From VRUE01 sp963728365 (GTDB lineage Bacteria; Actinomycetota; Thermoleophilia; Solirubrobacterales; 70-9): DNA of 64,000 nucleotides. This document shows, one piece after another, positions 8,957 to 18,043 of this stretch. The position numbers and the translations under genes were made by a program. The DNA lies in NCBI GenBank assembly GCA_963728365.1, contig CAVSJI010000002.1, forward strand, positions 124,001-188,000, in the 5' to 3' direction. The notes beneath the pieces were generated by a model. The model had not been told where the DNA came from and did not search any database. It worked only from the letters and a program-made list of their open reading frames with translations. Within the stretch, counting starts at the first letter, position 1, and each line of letters starts with the position of its first letter.

Positions 8957-9948
8957 TGCTGCGCTCACAGGCCCTCGTGGCGCTGGACACGGACGTCGAC
9001 GCCGGCCTCGGCGAGGCGATCCGCCGCGCCGCCGGCCCGCGGGCGGAGCCCGTCGCCACGCGTCGCGCCCCCAACCCCTACGCCACCGTCTCGGAGTCCG
9101 AGGTGGTCTCGGTCGTGCTCGCCACGGGCGAGCGGCTCACGATCTTCGTCAAGCACCTCGGCGAGGAGCAGCGCGACCACCCGGACAAGCTGCTCCGCGA
9201 GCGCGAGGTGCGCGTGTACGAGGAGCTGCTCGGCGACCCGGGCCTGCCCGTCCCGCGCTTCCTCGGCTGCACCCGCGACGAGGCGACGGGGAGCCTGGAC
9301 CTCTTCCTCGAGCACGTCGACGGCTGGAACCTGAAGTACCAGGGACTCGCGCGCTGGCGCGCGTCCGCCCGCCACCTGGCCCGGCTGCACCGCGCCCTCT
9401 CCAATCCGAGCGAGCGCCTGCTCGATCGCGACTTCCTGCTCCATCTCGACGGCGAGTACCAGCTCTTCTGGGCGGGGCGCGCGGTCGCCTCCGTCTCCTC
9501 GCTGTCGGTGGAGCTGGCGACCCGCCTGCGGCGCACGGTCGACCGAATGGGTCCCGCCATCGAGCTGCTCGCCGGACAGCCGCCGACCCTGGTCCACAAC
9601 GACCTCGCCCCCAAGAACGTGATCGCCAGCACCGGCGCGGGCGCGGCCTGCACCTGGATCGTCGATTGGGAGATGGCGGGCGTCGGCTGCGGGCTGATTG
9701 ACCTCGCCCACCTGATGCACGGGCTGCCGCCGCGCGAGGCGCGGCGCATGCTGGAGATCTACGGCAGGGAGCTGGCCGGCAGCGGCCTCCTGCCGTCCGG
9801 CGAGGAGGGGCAGCGTTTGCTCGCTGCCTGCCGGCTGCACTGCACCCTCTACCGCCTCGCCCACGCGGACGAGTGGAAGCTGCCGCTGGACCAGGTGGCG
9901 GAGTGGGTCGCGGAGAGCGAGGCGCTGAACCGGGAGGCGGCACGGTGA
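8953..9948 (+). CDS. APH-fold small-molecule kinase (intact catalytic loop)
   Basis: 331 aa phosphotransferase with the loop HNDLAPKNVI near residue 214 and IVDWEMAGVG near 236, so the catalytic Asp, Asn and metal Asp are all present. The N-lobe includes the Lys strand IFVKHLGE and a hinge FLEHVDGWN. It is more distant from the first two kinases. ATG 8953 overlaps the upstream stop and the gene ends in a GTGA overlap with the next. The family phosphorylates hydroxyls of sugars, aminoglycosides, choline or amino acids; the substrate is unknown. Confidence 0.85.
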   Translation: MMLRSQALVALDTDVDAGLGEAIRRAAGPRAEPVATRRAPNPYATVSESEVVSVVLATGERLTIFVKHLGEEQRDHPDKLLREREVRVYEELLGDPGLPVPRFLGCTRDEATGSLDLFLEHVDGWNLKYQGLARWRASARHLARLHRALSNPSERLLDRDFLLHLDGEYQLFWAGRAVASVSSLSVELATRLRRTVDRMGPAIELLAGQPPTLVHNDLAPKNVIASTGAGAACTWIVDWEMAGVGCGLIDLAHLMHGLPPREARRMLEIYGRELAGSGLLPSGEEGQRLLAACRLHCTLYRLAHADEWKLPLDQVAEWVAESEALNREAAR

Positions 9949-11126
9949 GGGTGGTGCTCGGAGCGGTCGTCTCGATCCCCCCCTTCTCGGCCGGGATGGC
10001 CTGGAACTGGATGAACCTCGCGGTCGGCCTGCGCCGGCTCGGCCACGAGGTCACCTACGTGGAGGAAGTCGAGCCGGGCTGGTGCATCGACCGGCGCGGC
10101 CGACCGTGCGGCTTCGAGGACAGCCTCAACCGGGAGCTGTTCGCGGACCTGGTCGAGCGCTTCGAGCTGCGCGGCCGCGCCTCGCAGGTGTACGACCGCG
10201 GCGCGGCGGCGGCCGGCCTCCCCTTCGGCGAGCTGCTGGACACCGTGCGGGGCGCCGACCTGCTGATCAACATGGCCGGCCACGTCAAGGCCGAGGAGAT
10301 CCTCGATGCGGTCAAGCGGCGCGTCTACGTCGACCAGGATCCGGTCTTCACCCAGCTCTGGAGCTCCGAGTACGGCGCGGACCTGGGCTTCGATCGCCAC
10401 GACGCCTTCTTCTCCGTCGGCCTCAACATCGGCACCCCGCACAGCGAGATCCCCGATTGCGGTCGGACCTGGCATCGCCTGCTGCCGCCGGTCGTCCTCG
10501 ACCTCTGGCCCTCGCGCGCCGACCCGGCCTGCGAGCGGTTCACGACCGTGGCCTCGTGGGGAAGCTTTCGCGACGTCCAGCACGGAAGCGTCTGGTACGG
10601 GTCCAAGCACCGCGAATTCGAACGCCTCGCCGCGCTGCCGCGGCTCACCGGCCGGCAGGTCGAGGTCGCGCTTCGACGTTACGAAGACGACGATCCAGCG
10701 ATCGAGCTGCTGCGCTCCAACGGCTGGACGATCACCGATGCCGCCGAGGTCGCCGGCGTCGACGACTACCGGGACTTCATCGGCCGCTCGCGTGCCGAGA
10801 TCGGCGTCGCCAAGCACGCCTACGTGGCAGCGCGCTCGGGCTGGTTCAGCGACCGCTCCGCCCATTACCTGGCCAGCGGCAAGCCGGTGCTCGCCCAGTC
10901 CACAGGGTTCGAGCGCCATCTGCCGACGGGCCGCGGCCTGCTCTCCTTCTCCGACATCGACGGAGCCGCCGCCGGGATCGAGGCGATCAACCGTGACTAC
11001 CTCGCTCACTGCCGGGCGGCTCGCGAGCTGGCCGGCGAGCACCTCGACCATCGCAGGGTGATCCCGGCGATGCTCGATCTCGCGACGGCGAGCGCCGGGC
11101 GGCCGGCGATCGAGAGCCGAGCCTGA
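9945..11126 (+). CDS. GT-B-like glycosyltransferase family protein
   Basis: 393 aa from a GTG overlapping the previous stop. The N-terminus VVLGAVVSIPPF...GLRRLGHEVTYVEEV is the first Rossmann strand-helix of a GT-B fold. The C-terminal region holds HYLASGKPVLAQSTGFERHLP and a helix ending in EHLD, typical of the donor-binding half (GT group 1-like). It is paralogous to 12810-14018. No signal peptide is visible, so it is probably cytoplasmic and adds sugar before export. The precise GT family cannot be named. Confidence 0.72.
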   Translation: MRVVLGAVVSIPPFSAGMAWNWMNLAVGLRRLGHEVTYVEEVEPGWCIDRRGRPCGFEDSLNRELFADLVERFELRGRASQVYDRGAAAAGLPFGELLDTVRGADLLINMAGHVKAEEILDAVKRRVYVDQDPVFTQLWSSEYGADLGFDRHDAFFSVGLNIGTPHSEIPDCGRTWHRLLPPVVLDLWPSRADPACERFTTVASWGSFRDVQHGSVWYGSKHREFERLAALPRLTGRQVEVALRRYEDDDPAIELLRSNGWTITDAAEVAGVDDYRDFIGRSRAEIGVAKHAYVAARSGWFSDRSAHYLASGKPVLAQSTGFERHLPTGRGLLSFSDIDGAAAGIEAINRDYLAHCRAARELAGEHLDHRRVIPAMLDLATASAGRPAIESRA

Positions 11127-11127
11127 G

Positions 11128-12135
11128 ATGCAGCAACCCGACGCGAGGACCGGCAGCGTCACGGCGACGATCGCCGAGTTGCTGGCCACGGTCGAACCCG
11201 GCGCGCGCCCGCTCTCCGAAGAGCGGCTCGGCCGCCGTGTTCACCGCGTTCGAATGCACGGCGGCAGGCGTACCTCTCTGATCGTCAAGGTCGTCGGCCG
11301 GGCGGCGGCCCGCAAGACGGACCTGCTGAGCCACCGCTGGCTGCCGGCCGTCGGGCTCGGCGACCACGGTCCGCCGCTGATCGCCGGGGCGCCCGGCCCC
11401 GGGGGCTCGTCCTGGCAGGTGTTCGAGGATCTTGGCGACAGCGCGCTCGCCCCGGACCCGCGGCCGGCCGGAGCGCTGGAGTCGGCGACCCACCTCGTCG
11501 CGCGCCTCCATCTCGCCTGCGCCGACCATGCGCTCCTCCCGGAGTGGAGCGAGCAGCTCGGCGAGCTCGGCGAGCGCTTCTATGGCAACTGGTGCGAGCA
11601 AGCGGCCTGCGCGCTGGCGTCGATCGCGGCGCCTGGCCTCTCGCACGATCGCCTCGCCCTGCGCGACCGGATCAGCCGGCGGGTCGAGGCGCTGCTCGGC
11701 GAGGAGCCGGGGCGCTCGCGGCGCCTGCGAGAGGTGGGCTGGCCGGTCACGCTCCTGCACGGCGACCTCTGGCCTCAGAACGTACTCCTGCCTCCGGGGG
11801 AGGGCGGCCGAGCCCGCCTGATCGACTGGGACCGCTCCTGCGTCGGGCCACTTGTCTACGACCTCTCGACCTTCGCCCTGCGCCTCTCGCCCCGCGCCCC
11901 GACACAGGCCCTGCGCCTCTACGAGCAGGCGGTGAGCGCGGTTGGCTGGCGCCTGCCCGGGCCGGCGGAGCTCGACGAGGCCTTCGAGACCGCCGAGCTG
12001 GCGCGCCTCGCCAGCTGCCTGATCGCACCGGGCGAGGCCGCGGGCGAGGGCGCCGCGTGGGGGTTCGAAGACCTGGCGACCGTCGAGGCCTGGTTTGCGG
12101 AACTGCAGGCCGCGCCACCAACCCGAGTGCGATGA
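11128..12135 (+). CDS. APH-fold small-molecule kinase
   Basis: 335 aa with a canonical catalytic loop HGDLWPQNVLL near residue 210 and LIDWDRSCVG near 232. It is the fourth APH-fold protein of the cluster and the most ordinary by motifs. The Lys strand is LIVKVVG and the hinge is VFEDLGD. It starts one base after the previous stop and overlaps the deacetylase gene by ATGA. Distribution of kinases among glycosyltransferase-like genes suggests phosphorylated sugar or aminosugar intermediates; this is context, not proof. Confidence 0.86.
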   Translation: MQQPDARTGSVTATIAELLATVEPGARPLSEERLGRRVHRVRMHGGRRTSLIVKVVGRAAARKTDLLSHRWLPAVGLGDHGPPLIAGAPGPGGSSWQVFEDLGDSALAPDPRPAGALESATHLVARLHLACADHALLPEWSEQLGELGERFYGNWCEQAACALASIAAPGLSHDRLALRDRISRRVEALLGEEPGRSRRLREVGWPVTLLHGDLWPQNVLLPPGEGGRARLIDWDRSCVGPLVYDLSTFALRLSPRAPTQALRLYEQAVSAVGWRLPGPAELDEAFETAELARLASCLIAPGEAAGEGAAWGFEDLATVEAWFAELQAAPPTRVR

Positions 12136-12806
12136 GGCAGCTGATCGTCAACGCCGACGATTTCGGCGCCGGACGCGGGATCAACCGCGGCATCGTCGAG
12201 GCGCACCGCGACGGCGTCCTCACCAGCGCCAGTCTGATGGTCGAGATGCCCGGCAGCGAGGAGGCGGCCGGACTGGCGACGGCGCTGCCGCAGCTCTCGC
12301 TCGGGTTGCACGCGGTGCTCACCGGGGAGGACTCGACGCCGCTCCTCGAGTTCGGCGACCGGCAGCGTTGCGGCGCCGAGCTGCGCCGCCAGCTCGACCG
12401 CTTCACGCAGCTCACGGGCGCCCCGCCGACCCACCTGGACTCCCACCACAACGTTCATCGCGACCCGCGCCTTCTCCCCCACTTCCTCGAGCTCGCGGCG
12501 CAGCAGGGCATCCCGCTCCGAGAGCATTCGCCGGCGAGGTACGTGCCCGATTTCTACGGGCAGTGGGAGGACGGCGAGACTCACCTCGAGTCGGTCGCGC
12601 CCGCCCGTCTGGTGGAGATGCTCGGTGACCTCCACCCCGGGATCACCGAGCTGGGCTGTCACCCGGGCTACATGGAGAGCGACTTCCGCTCCAGCTACTC
12701 CGACGAGCGCGAAGCCGAGCTGCGGACGCTCTGCTCGCCGGCGGTGCGCGAGGCGGTCGAGGAGCTCGAGATCGAGTTGATCGACTTCACCGCGCTGGTG
12801 GCCTGA
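12132..12806 (+). CDS. ChbG/YdjC-family carbohydrate deacetylase
   Basis: 224 aa. The N-terminal NADDFG motif (residues 7-12), the LGLHAVLT strand, the metal-binding HLDSHHNVH region near residue 100 and LGCHPGYM near 178 are the hallmarks of the ChbG/YdjC family, which removes N-acetyl groups from N-acetylated oligosaccharides using a metal. Length is a little short of the roughly 250 aa of characterised members. Start ATG overlaps the kinase stop. It implies that an N-acetyl sugar is part of the cluster's substrate or product. Confidence 0.86.
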   Translation: MRQLIVNADDFGAGRGINRGIVEAHRDGVLTSASLMVEMPGSEEAAGLATALPQLSLGLHAVLTGEDSTPLLEFGDRQRCGAELRRQLDRFTQLTGAPPTHLDSHHNVHRDPRLLPHFLELAAQQGIPLREHSPARYVPDFYGQWEDGETHLESVAPARLVEMLGDLHPGITELGCHPGYMESDFRSSYSDEREAELRTLCSPAVREAVEELEIELIDFTALVA

Positions 12807-12809
12807 GCC

Positions 12810-14018
12810 GTGGCGATCGTCGCCATCTCCCCCACCGGCGTCGCCGACTTCCCCGAAGGCGGCGGGCACCTCTGGGTCTACATGCAGTACGCGCAGGGGC
12901 TGCTGGGACTGGGCTGCGAGGTGATCTGGCTGGAGCGGGTCGGCAGCGAGCTGAGCGACGCTGACGCGGCCACGTTCTTCGCGCGGATGGAGGCCCATGG
13001 ACTGGGAGGCAAAGCGCTCCTCTACAGCCACCAGCGAGAGATCCCGGAGGAGATCGTCCGCCGCGCCGACCTGCTGCTCAACTTCGACCAGCGCATCGAT
13101 CCCGACCTGCTGGAACGCTTCCGCCGCACCGCCCTGGTCGACATCGACCCCGGCCTGCTGCAGCTCTGGATCGCGACCGGACAGCTAGAGGTCCCGCACC
13201 ACGATGTCCACCTCACGACCGGCGAGACGGTGGGAACCCCCGCGGCCCGCTTCCCCGACGGCGGGCGCGAGTGGGTGTACACGCCGCCGCCGGTCAGCCT
13301 CGAGTCCTGGCCTTACTCGCACGACCCCGGCTGCGAGACGTTCACAACGGTCTCCAGCTGGTGGGGCGGGAACGGCAAGGGCGAGTGGGTCACCGACGGC
13401 GGCGCGCTGCTCTTCGAGAACAACAAGCGCGTCTCGTTCCTGCAATTCCTGGAGCTGCCGCTGCTCACCGATCAGCCGCTCGAGCTGGCGCTGGCGCTCG
13501 GCGACGGCGACCCCGAGGACGGGGGCGACGGGGGCGTCTCGAGCATCTCAGGACACCGTTTGACGGAGGCCCCCTCCGAGCCGCGGATCGCCACCGACTA
13601 CGTGAGCGACCGCCAGGACGTCGAAGCGCTCGAGCGTCACGGCTGGCGAGTGCGCGACGCTCGCGAGGCGGTGGGATCGCCCGACCTCTACGCCGCCTAC
13701 GTACGCGGCTCGCGCGGCGAGCTCAGCTGCGCCAAGCCCTCCTGCGCGCGCTTCGCGAACGCCTGGATCAGCGATCGAACCCTCTGCTACCTGGCGAGCG
13801 GCAAGCCCGCGGTCGTGCAGGACACCGGCCCCAGCTCCTTCCTGCCCGCGGACGAGGGCCTGCTCCGCTTCTCCTCCCCGGAGGGCGCAGCCGAGGCGCT
13901 CGCGAGCGTCAACCGCGACTACGAGCGCCACTGCCGAGCAGCCCGCGAGCTCGCCGAGGCCCACTTCGACTCAAGGCAAGTGTTGGCACGGATCCTCGAC
14001 ATCGCCCTGTGCCCGTAG
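12810..14018 (+). CDS. GT-B-like glycosyltransferase family protein (second copy)
   Basis: 402 aa from GTG 12810, 3 nt after the deacetylase. It aligns along its length with the product of 9945-11126: N-terminal strand AIVAISPTGV, CETFTTVSSWWG versus CERFTTVASWGS, YLASGKP in the C-terminal half, and the closing CRAARELAEAHFD helix. An acidic Gly-rich loop (about residues 230-250) is unique to this copy. Two diverged paralogues in one operon suggest two successive sugar additions or a heterodimer. Confidence 0.72.
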   Translation: MAIVAISPTGVADFPEGGGHLWVYMQYAQGLLGLGCEVIWLERVGSELSDADAATFFARMEAHGLGGKALLYSHQREIPEEIVRRADLLLNFDQRIDPDLLERFRRTALVDIDPGLLQLWIATGQLEVPHHDVHLTTGETVGTPAARFPDGGREWVYTPPPVSLESWPYSHDPGCETFTTVSSWWGGNGKGEWVTDGGALLFENNKRVSFLQFLELPLLTDQPLELALALGDGDPEDGGDGGVSSISGHRLTEAPSEPRIATDYVSDRQDVEALERHGWRVRDAREAVGSPDLYAAYVRGSRGELSCAKPSCARFANAWISDRTLCYLASGKPAVVQDTGPSSFLPADEGLLRFSSPEGAAEALASVNRDYERHCRAARELAEAHFDSRQVLARILDIALCP

Positions 14019-14029
14019 GATCCTCGGCG

Positions 14030-14833
14030 ATGCCGAGCGTCGATGCAGGTGGGACCGAGCTCTACTACGAGCGCTCCGGGAGCGGTGAGCCGCTGCTGAT
14101 GATCCAGGGAATGAGCGCCACGCGGCTTGCCTGGGGGCGGCCGTTTCTCTCAGAGCTCGAGAAGAGCTTCGAGTGCATCGTCTTCGACAACCGCGGCATG
14201 GGGGAATCAGGGCCGGCCGAGCTGCCCTTCGCGATCGCCGATCTCGCCGCCGACGCCGCCGCGCTGCTCGATGCGCTCGAGCTGGAGACCGCGCACGTGC
14301 TTGGCATCTCGATGGGCGGGATGGTCTCCCAGGAGCTGGCGCTGGCCCATTCCGAGCGGATCCGCACGCTGACGATCGGCGCCAGTTACTGCGGCGGCCC
14401 GGGCAGCACGCTGATGGCGCCCGACGATCTGCAGATGCTCGGCGCCGCGGTCGCCTCGGGCGAGCGCGACCAGGTCTTCCGGGCGATGTGGGAGATCAAC
14501 CTCTCGCCCGGCTTCCGCTCAGACGACTCGCGCTACGCGGCCTTCACCGAGATGGCCGCCGCTCTGCCCGCCCCGCAACCGGTCGTCCTGCAGCAGATGC
14601 AGGCCTGCGCCAAGCACGACACCCATGAGCGCCTCGGCGGCATCGACCTGCCAACGCTCGTCGTCCATGGCGACGTCGACCGCCTGCTCGGCCCGGGCAA
14701 CGGTCGCCTGATCGCCTCGCTGATCCCCGGCGCGCGGCTCGAGATGCTGCCCGGCATCGGCCACATGTTCTGGTGGGAGGAGCCGCGGCGCTCCGCCGAG
14801 CTGGTTCGCGAGCACGCCCTGGCGCCGGCCTGA
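14030..14833 (+). CDS. Alpha/beta-hydrolase fold esterase-like protein
   Basis: 267 aa. The nucleophile elbow GISMGG lies near residue 90, the oxyanion region GEPLLMIQGMS near 20-28, the acid in VVHGDVDRLLGP near 215 and the catalytic His in GIGHMFWWEEP near 243: a complete Ser-Asp-His triad. The family includes esterases, lactonases and dehalogenases; the substrate is unknown. It follows the cluster by 12 nt and may be its last gene. Confidence 0.85.
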   Translation: MPSVDAGGTELYYERSGSGEPLLMIQGMSATRLAWGRPFLSELEKSFECIVFDNRGMGESGPAELPFAIADLAADAAALLDALELETAHVLGISMGGMVSQELALAHSERIRTLTIGASYCGGPGSTLMAPDDLQMLGAAVASGERDQVFRAMWEINLSPGFRSDDSRYAAFTEMAAALPAPQPVVLQQMQACAKHDTHERLGGIDLPTLVVHGDVDRLLGPGNGRLIASLIPGARLEMLPGIGHMFWWEEPRRSAELVREHALAPA

Positions 14834-14866
14834 GCCCGGCTGCCGCCACAACCTCGACCGGCTTGC

Positions 14867-17047
14867 TCAGCCCGACGCCGCGGGGCGCGGGCAGCTCGCC
14901 GCCGTCAGCTTGCCCTTGACCCGGAAGACGTAATCGGCCTCGGGCGTGATTTCCGGCTCGGAGATGATTCTTTCCAGCGCTGGGTCGCCTTTCACCCAGG
15001 CGTAGACGGGATACCAGTAGGGCGCCTCGGGCGAGTCCTGGGTGTACTGGCTGACGACCAGGTATTCGTAGTCGCCCGCGTCGATCCGCCGCTTGAACTG
15101 GGCGCAGCTGGTCGCCAGGCGGTAGGTGCCGTCCGGGCCCGGAACGCCGATGTACTGGACGTGGTTGGTCGAATCGGCGCCGTAGAACCCGTACTGGCCA
15201 AAGAAGATCTCGCCCGAGCCGGCGATCCCGATCCGCGCCCCGTGCAGGTTGCGCGCGAACGCATAGGCTTTCTTCGGCCCGCCGTCCTGGAGGAAGTGGT
15301 CGACTTCTGTGTAGTGGTGATCGACGTACTGGACCTGTTGCGCACGGCCGAGCACCACCGCCAGGAGGACGATCGCCGCCCCCGCCGCGAACACGGCGCC
15401 GCGGCTGACCAGCCGCCGCGAGCGGGCCAGGCCGAGCCCGGCCGGCGCCCAGACCAGGGCCAGGGTGAGGAAGATCGTGCCGAGGAGGTAGCTGGGGAAC
15501 CAGCGTGGCGTCGCCAGCACCGTGATCGCGTAGACCGCGGTGAGGAAGAGCAGCGTCTGCCAGGCGCGCTCGTCGGGCGCCCGCAACGGCCGCGCGATCG
15601 GCAACAGCACCAGGGCGAGGACCAGCCCGGGCACCAGGTACCGGGTGTTGGTGAAGAACCCGGTCGGGGCGCCCTCCTGCCCGGCCGCGGTAAGCGGCGT
15701 GAAGAGGTAAACGACCGCCGTCGCCACCGCCGCCACGGCGACCACCCGCAGGATCGTGTTGCGCGAGCGCCAGGCGATGTACAGCGCGGCGGCCAGCGCG
15801 ACGATCAGGATCAGCGGCCAGAGCGGGCCGAAGGCGTTGTCGAGCTGCGGGAAGAACCAGCGTCGGTAGATCGTCGGCTCGCCGAGATAGTGGGCGACGG
15901 CGAAGCGCGGCCGCGGATCGAGCGGCATCTGGTCGGGACGCGGCAGGTGCAGCGGCCCCCAGCTGGTCTGCGGAATCGGGTTGCCGCCGGTCTTGATCGC
16001 GGCCCGCACGTACCAGTAGCCGCCGGTGACGAAGGCGGAGAGGCCCAGCACCCAGGCCGTGGTCAGCCGCCGGCCACGGCCGCTGAAGACGATCACCCCG
16101 AGGCCGATCGCCAGCACCGGGATCAGGAAGGTGAGCTTGACCGAGGCGGCGAGGCCGGCGGCGAGGCCGGCGACCACCAGCGGCCCCTTGTCGAGCAGCG
16201 GCGCCCCCTGCTCGGGGGTGTCCTGGACGGCGGTCCCCTCGGCCGGCGCCCGCCGCTGGTGGGCGTTGATCAGGAACGCCGCGAAGGCGAGCAGGAAGGC
16301 GAGGCCCATGATGTCGTTGCGGCCCTCGCCGGGCTGCGTTTCGATCATCACCCCGGCGTCGAGCGCCAGGGTCGCCGCGACCAGCGTCGCCGGGCCGACC
16401 TTGTAGGGGCGGCCGACGCACCAGGCGGCAAGCAGGGCGATCGCCAGCCAGAAGAGGTTGATCAGCGGCGAGAGCCAGTCGCTTTTGAAGATCACGATCG
16501 CGGTGCCGTGGATCAGCTCCGAGGTCTGCGGGTAAAACCAGGCGGCGAGCCGCAGCGGGTCGGTGAAGAGCAGGTGGACCGTCGAGTGTTCCTGCGCGAT
16601 CCGCGCCGCGAAGGGCATGTGGTACCAGGTCGTGTCGCCGCCGAACATGCCGTTGTCGAGGTTGAGCTGCGAGGGGAAGGTCCACTCGGCAACGGTGAAG
16701 GAGGCGACTCCGAGCGCGATGATCAGCGCCAGCGTCTGCACCTGAGGCGCCGCCACTTCGCGTCCCGGCGACGGCGCTTTCGACCAGCCCAGCCAGGCGG
16801 CGAGCAGGCCGATTCCGATGCAGACGACGATCACCCAGCCGGTGCGCAGCAGGCTCAGCGTGCCAAGCAGCTGCAGCGCGGTGACCAGCAGGCCGACGGC
16901 GAAGGTCGCGTCGGCGAGGCGCGCCAGCGCCCCGGAGAATTCCGGCACGATCCAGCGCCGCAGCCAGTAGCCGCCGAGGCCGACGGCGCTGACGATGCCG
17001 ATCACGATCAGGCAGCCGGCGATGTAGGAGCCAAGCGAGGGCGTCAC
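14867..17047 (-). CDS. Polytopic membrane protein, GT-C glycosyltransferase-like
   Basis: 726 aa from GTG 17047. It has about a dozen predicted TM segments from the N-terminus to about residue 540, then a soluble C-terminal domain of about 180 residues with YVDHHYTEVDHFLQD and aromatic-rich SPEAPYWYPV. Large extracytoplasmic loops carry an Asp-containing segment (NLDNGMFGGDTTWYHMPF near 126) like the first loop of GT-C enzymes, which take polyprenyl-phosphate sugars on the outer face of the membrane. The family assignment is tentative. It is convergent with the hydrolase. Confidence 0.65.
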   Translation of the reverse strand: MTPSLGSYIAGCLIVIGIVSAVGLGGYWLRRWIVPEFSGALARLADATFAVGLLVTALQLLGTLSLLRTGWVIVVCIGIGLLAAWLGWSKAPSPGREVAAPQVQTLALIIALGVASFTVAEWTFPSQLNLDNGMFGGDTTWYHMPFAARIAQEHSTVHLLFTDPLRLAAWFYPQTSELIHGTAIVIFKSDWLSPLINLFWLAIALLAAWCVGRPYKVGPATLVAATLALDAGVMIETQPGEGRNDIMGLAFLLAFAAFLINAHQRRAPAEGTAVQDTPEQGAPLLDKGPLVVAGLAAGLAASVKLTFLIPVLAIGLGVIVFSGRGRRLTTAWVLGLSAFVTGGYWYVRAAIKTGGNPIPQTSWGPLHLPRPDQMPLDPRPRFAVAHYLGEPTIYRRWFFPQLDNAFGPLWPLILIVALAAALYIAWRSRNTILRVVAVAAVATAVVYLFTPLTAAGQEGAPTGFFTNTRYLVPGLVLALVLLPIARPLRAPDERAWQTLLFLTAVYAITVLATPRWFPSYLLGTIFLTLALVWAPAGLGLARSRRLVSRGAVFAAGAAIVLLAVVLGRAQQVQYVDHHYTEVDHFLQDGGPKKAYAFARNLHGARIGIAGSGEIFFGQYGFYGADSTNHVQYIGVPGPDGTYRLATSCAQFKRRIDAGDYEYLVVSQYTQDSPEAPYWYPVYAWVKGDPALERIISEPEITPEADYVFRVKGKLTAASCPRPAASG

Positions 17048-17082
17048 GAGCGCGGGATGCTATTCGCCGCGCCGGGCGCGGC

Positions 17083-17733
17083 TCAGGACGCCGCGGTGGG
17101 GATCCGGCAGGAAACCCCGGTGCCGGCCAGGCCGCAGTAGCCGTTCGGCACCTTGTGCAGGTACTGCTGGTGGTAGTCCTCGGCGTAGTAGAAGGGCCCG
17201 GCGGGCTCGACCTCGGTCGTCACCGGCTCGTGCCCGGCGGCGCGCAGATCCTCGTCGTAGGCGCTCCGCGCCATCTCCGCCGTCGCCTTCTGCGCGTCGT
17301 TCGCGAAGTAGACGCCGGAGCGATACTGCGTGCCGACGTCGTTGCCCTGGCGCATCCCCTGGGTCGGGTCGTGCTCCTCGAAGAAGACCTTGAGCAGGTC
17401 CGCGTAGGCGACCTTCGCCGGGTCGAAGGCGACCAGGACCGCCTCCGCGTGCCCGGTCCGCCCGCTGCAGACCTCCTCGTAGGTCGGGTTGGGCGTCACC
17501 CCGTTCATGTAGCCAACCGCCGTCGTGTAGACCCCGTCGATCGTCCAGAAGAGCCGCTCGGCCCCCCAGAAGCAGCCGAGCGCGAAGTAGGCCGCCTCAA
17601 CCCCCTCGGGGAAGGGCGGCTTCAGCGGCGTCCCCAGCACCGCGTGCCGCTCGGGCACCTCGAAGGCCGGCTCGCTGCGCCCAGGCAGCGCCTCCCCGGG
17701 CCCCGGCATCCGCTTCTTCTTGAAACCGAGCAC
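17083..17733 (-). CDS. msrA: Peptide methionine (S)-S-oxide reductase
   Basis: 216 aa from GTG 17733, chosen because it gives the usual MsrA length and a GEALPGR N-terminus; longer frames upstream add only basic low-complexity sequence. Catalytic Cys54 lies in GCFWGAER. The substrate-site YxNG...PTYEEVCSGRTGHAE, FFEEHDPTQ and AEDYHQQYLHK segments follow, and a resolving Cys is in YCGLAGTGVSC near the C-terminus. It repairs oxidised methionine in the cytoplasm. The start region is back to back with the divergent small membrane protein gene. Confidence 0.95.
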   Translation of the reverse strand: MLGFKKKRMPGPGEALPGRSEPAFEVPERHAVLGTPLKPPFPEGVEAAYFALGCFWGAERLFWTIDGVYTTAVGYMNGVTPNPTYEEVCSGRTGHAEAVLVAFDPAKVAYADLLKVFFEEHDPTQGMRQGNDVGTQYRSGVYFANDAQKATAEMARSAYDEDLRAAGHEPVTTEVEPAGPFYYAEDYHQQYLHKVPNGYCGLAGTGVSCRIPTAAS

Positions 17734-17755
17734 CCAAAGAGGGTAGCTTGAGCCG

Positions 17756-18034
17756 ATCGGCTGCCTGGTCATCCTCTTCGCCCTGATCTCGCCCCGCCTG
17801 GCGCTCTTCGCCCTGTGGCTCTTCAGCGACATGCTCAGCCGGGCCTTCGAGAGCTGGCCCATCCCCTTCCTCGGCTTCTTCCTCTTGCCGTGGACGACCC
17901 TCGCCTACGCGGTGATGTGGGACACGGGCGGGCACGGCGTCACCGGCTTCGAGTGGTTCATCGTCGTGCTCGCCTTCCTCTTCGACCTCGCCGCCTACGC
18001 GGAGCGCGGCCGCAAGCGTCGGGCGCCCGCCTGA
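17756..18034 (+). CDS. Conserved small polytopic membrane protein, apparent ATC start
   Basis: 92 aa if initiated at ATC 17756; the first in-frame ATG (17831) would remove the first TM segment. Translation reads GCLVILFALISP, then LALFALWLF, PFLGFFLLPWTTLAYAVMW and FEWFIVVLAFLFDL, giving three to four membrane segments and a basic tail. I recall a similar actinobacterial family starting with Met at the position of this ATC. The in-frame stop at 17744 leaves no ATG, GTG or TTG ahead of the hydrophobic region. AGAGGG at 17738-17743 could bind the ribosome but is 12 nt away. Function unknown. Confidence 0.62.
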   Translation: MGCLVILFALISPRLALFALWLFSDMLSRAFESWPIPFLGFFLLPWTTLAYAVMWDTGGHGVTGFEWFIVVLAFLFDLAAYAERGRKRRAPA

Positions 18035-18043
18035 CGCCCGCCG

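Noticed and set aside
15161..17140. Plus-strand open frame of 659 codons opposite the GT-C-like gene
   Set aside because: Composition is Arg/Asp/Gly repeats mirroring the membrane codons of the real gene; no family features.
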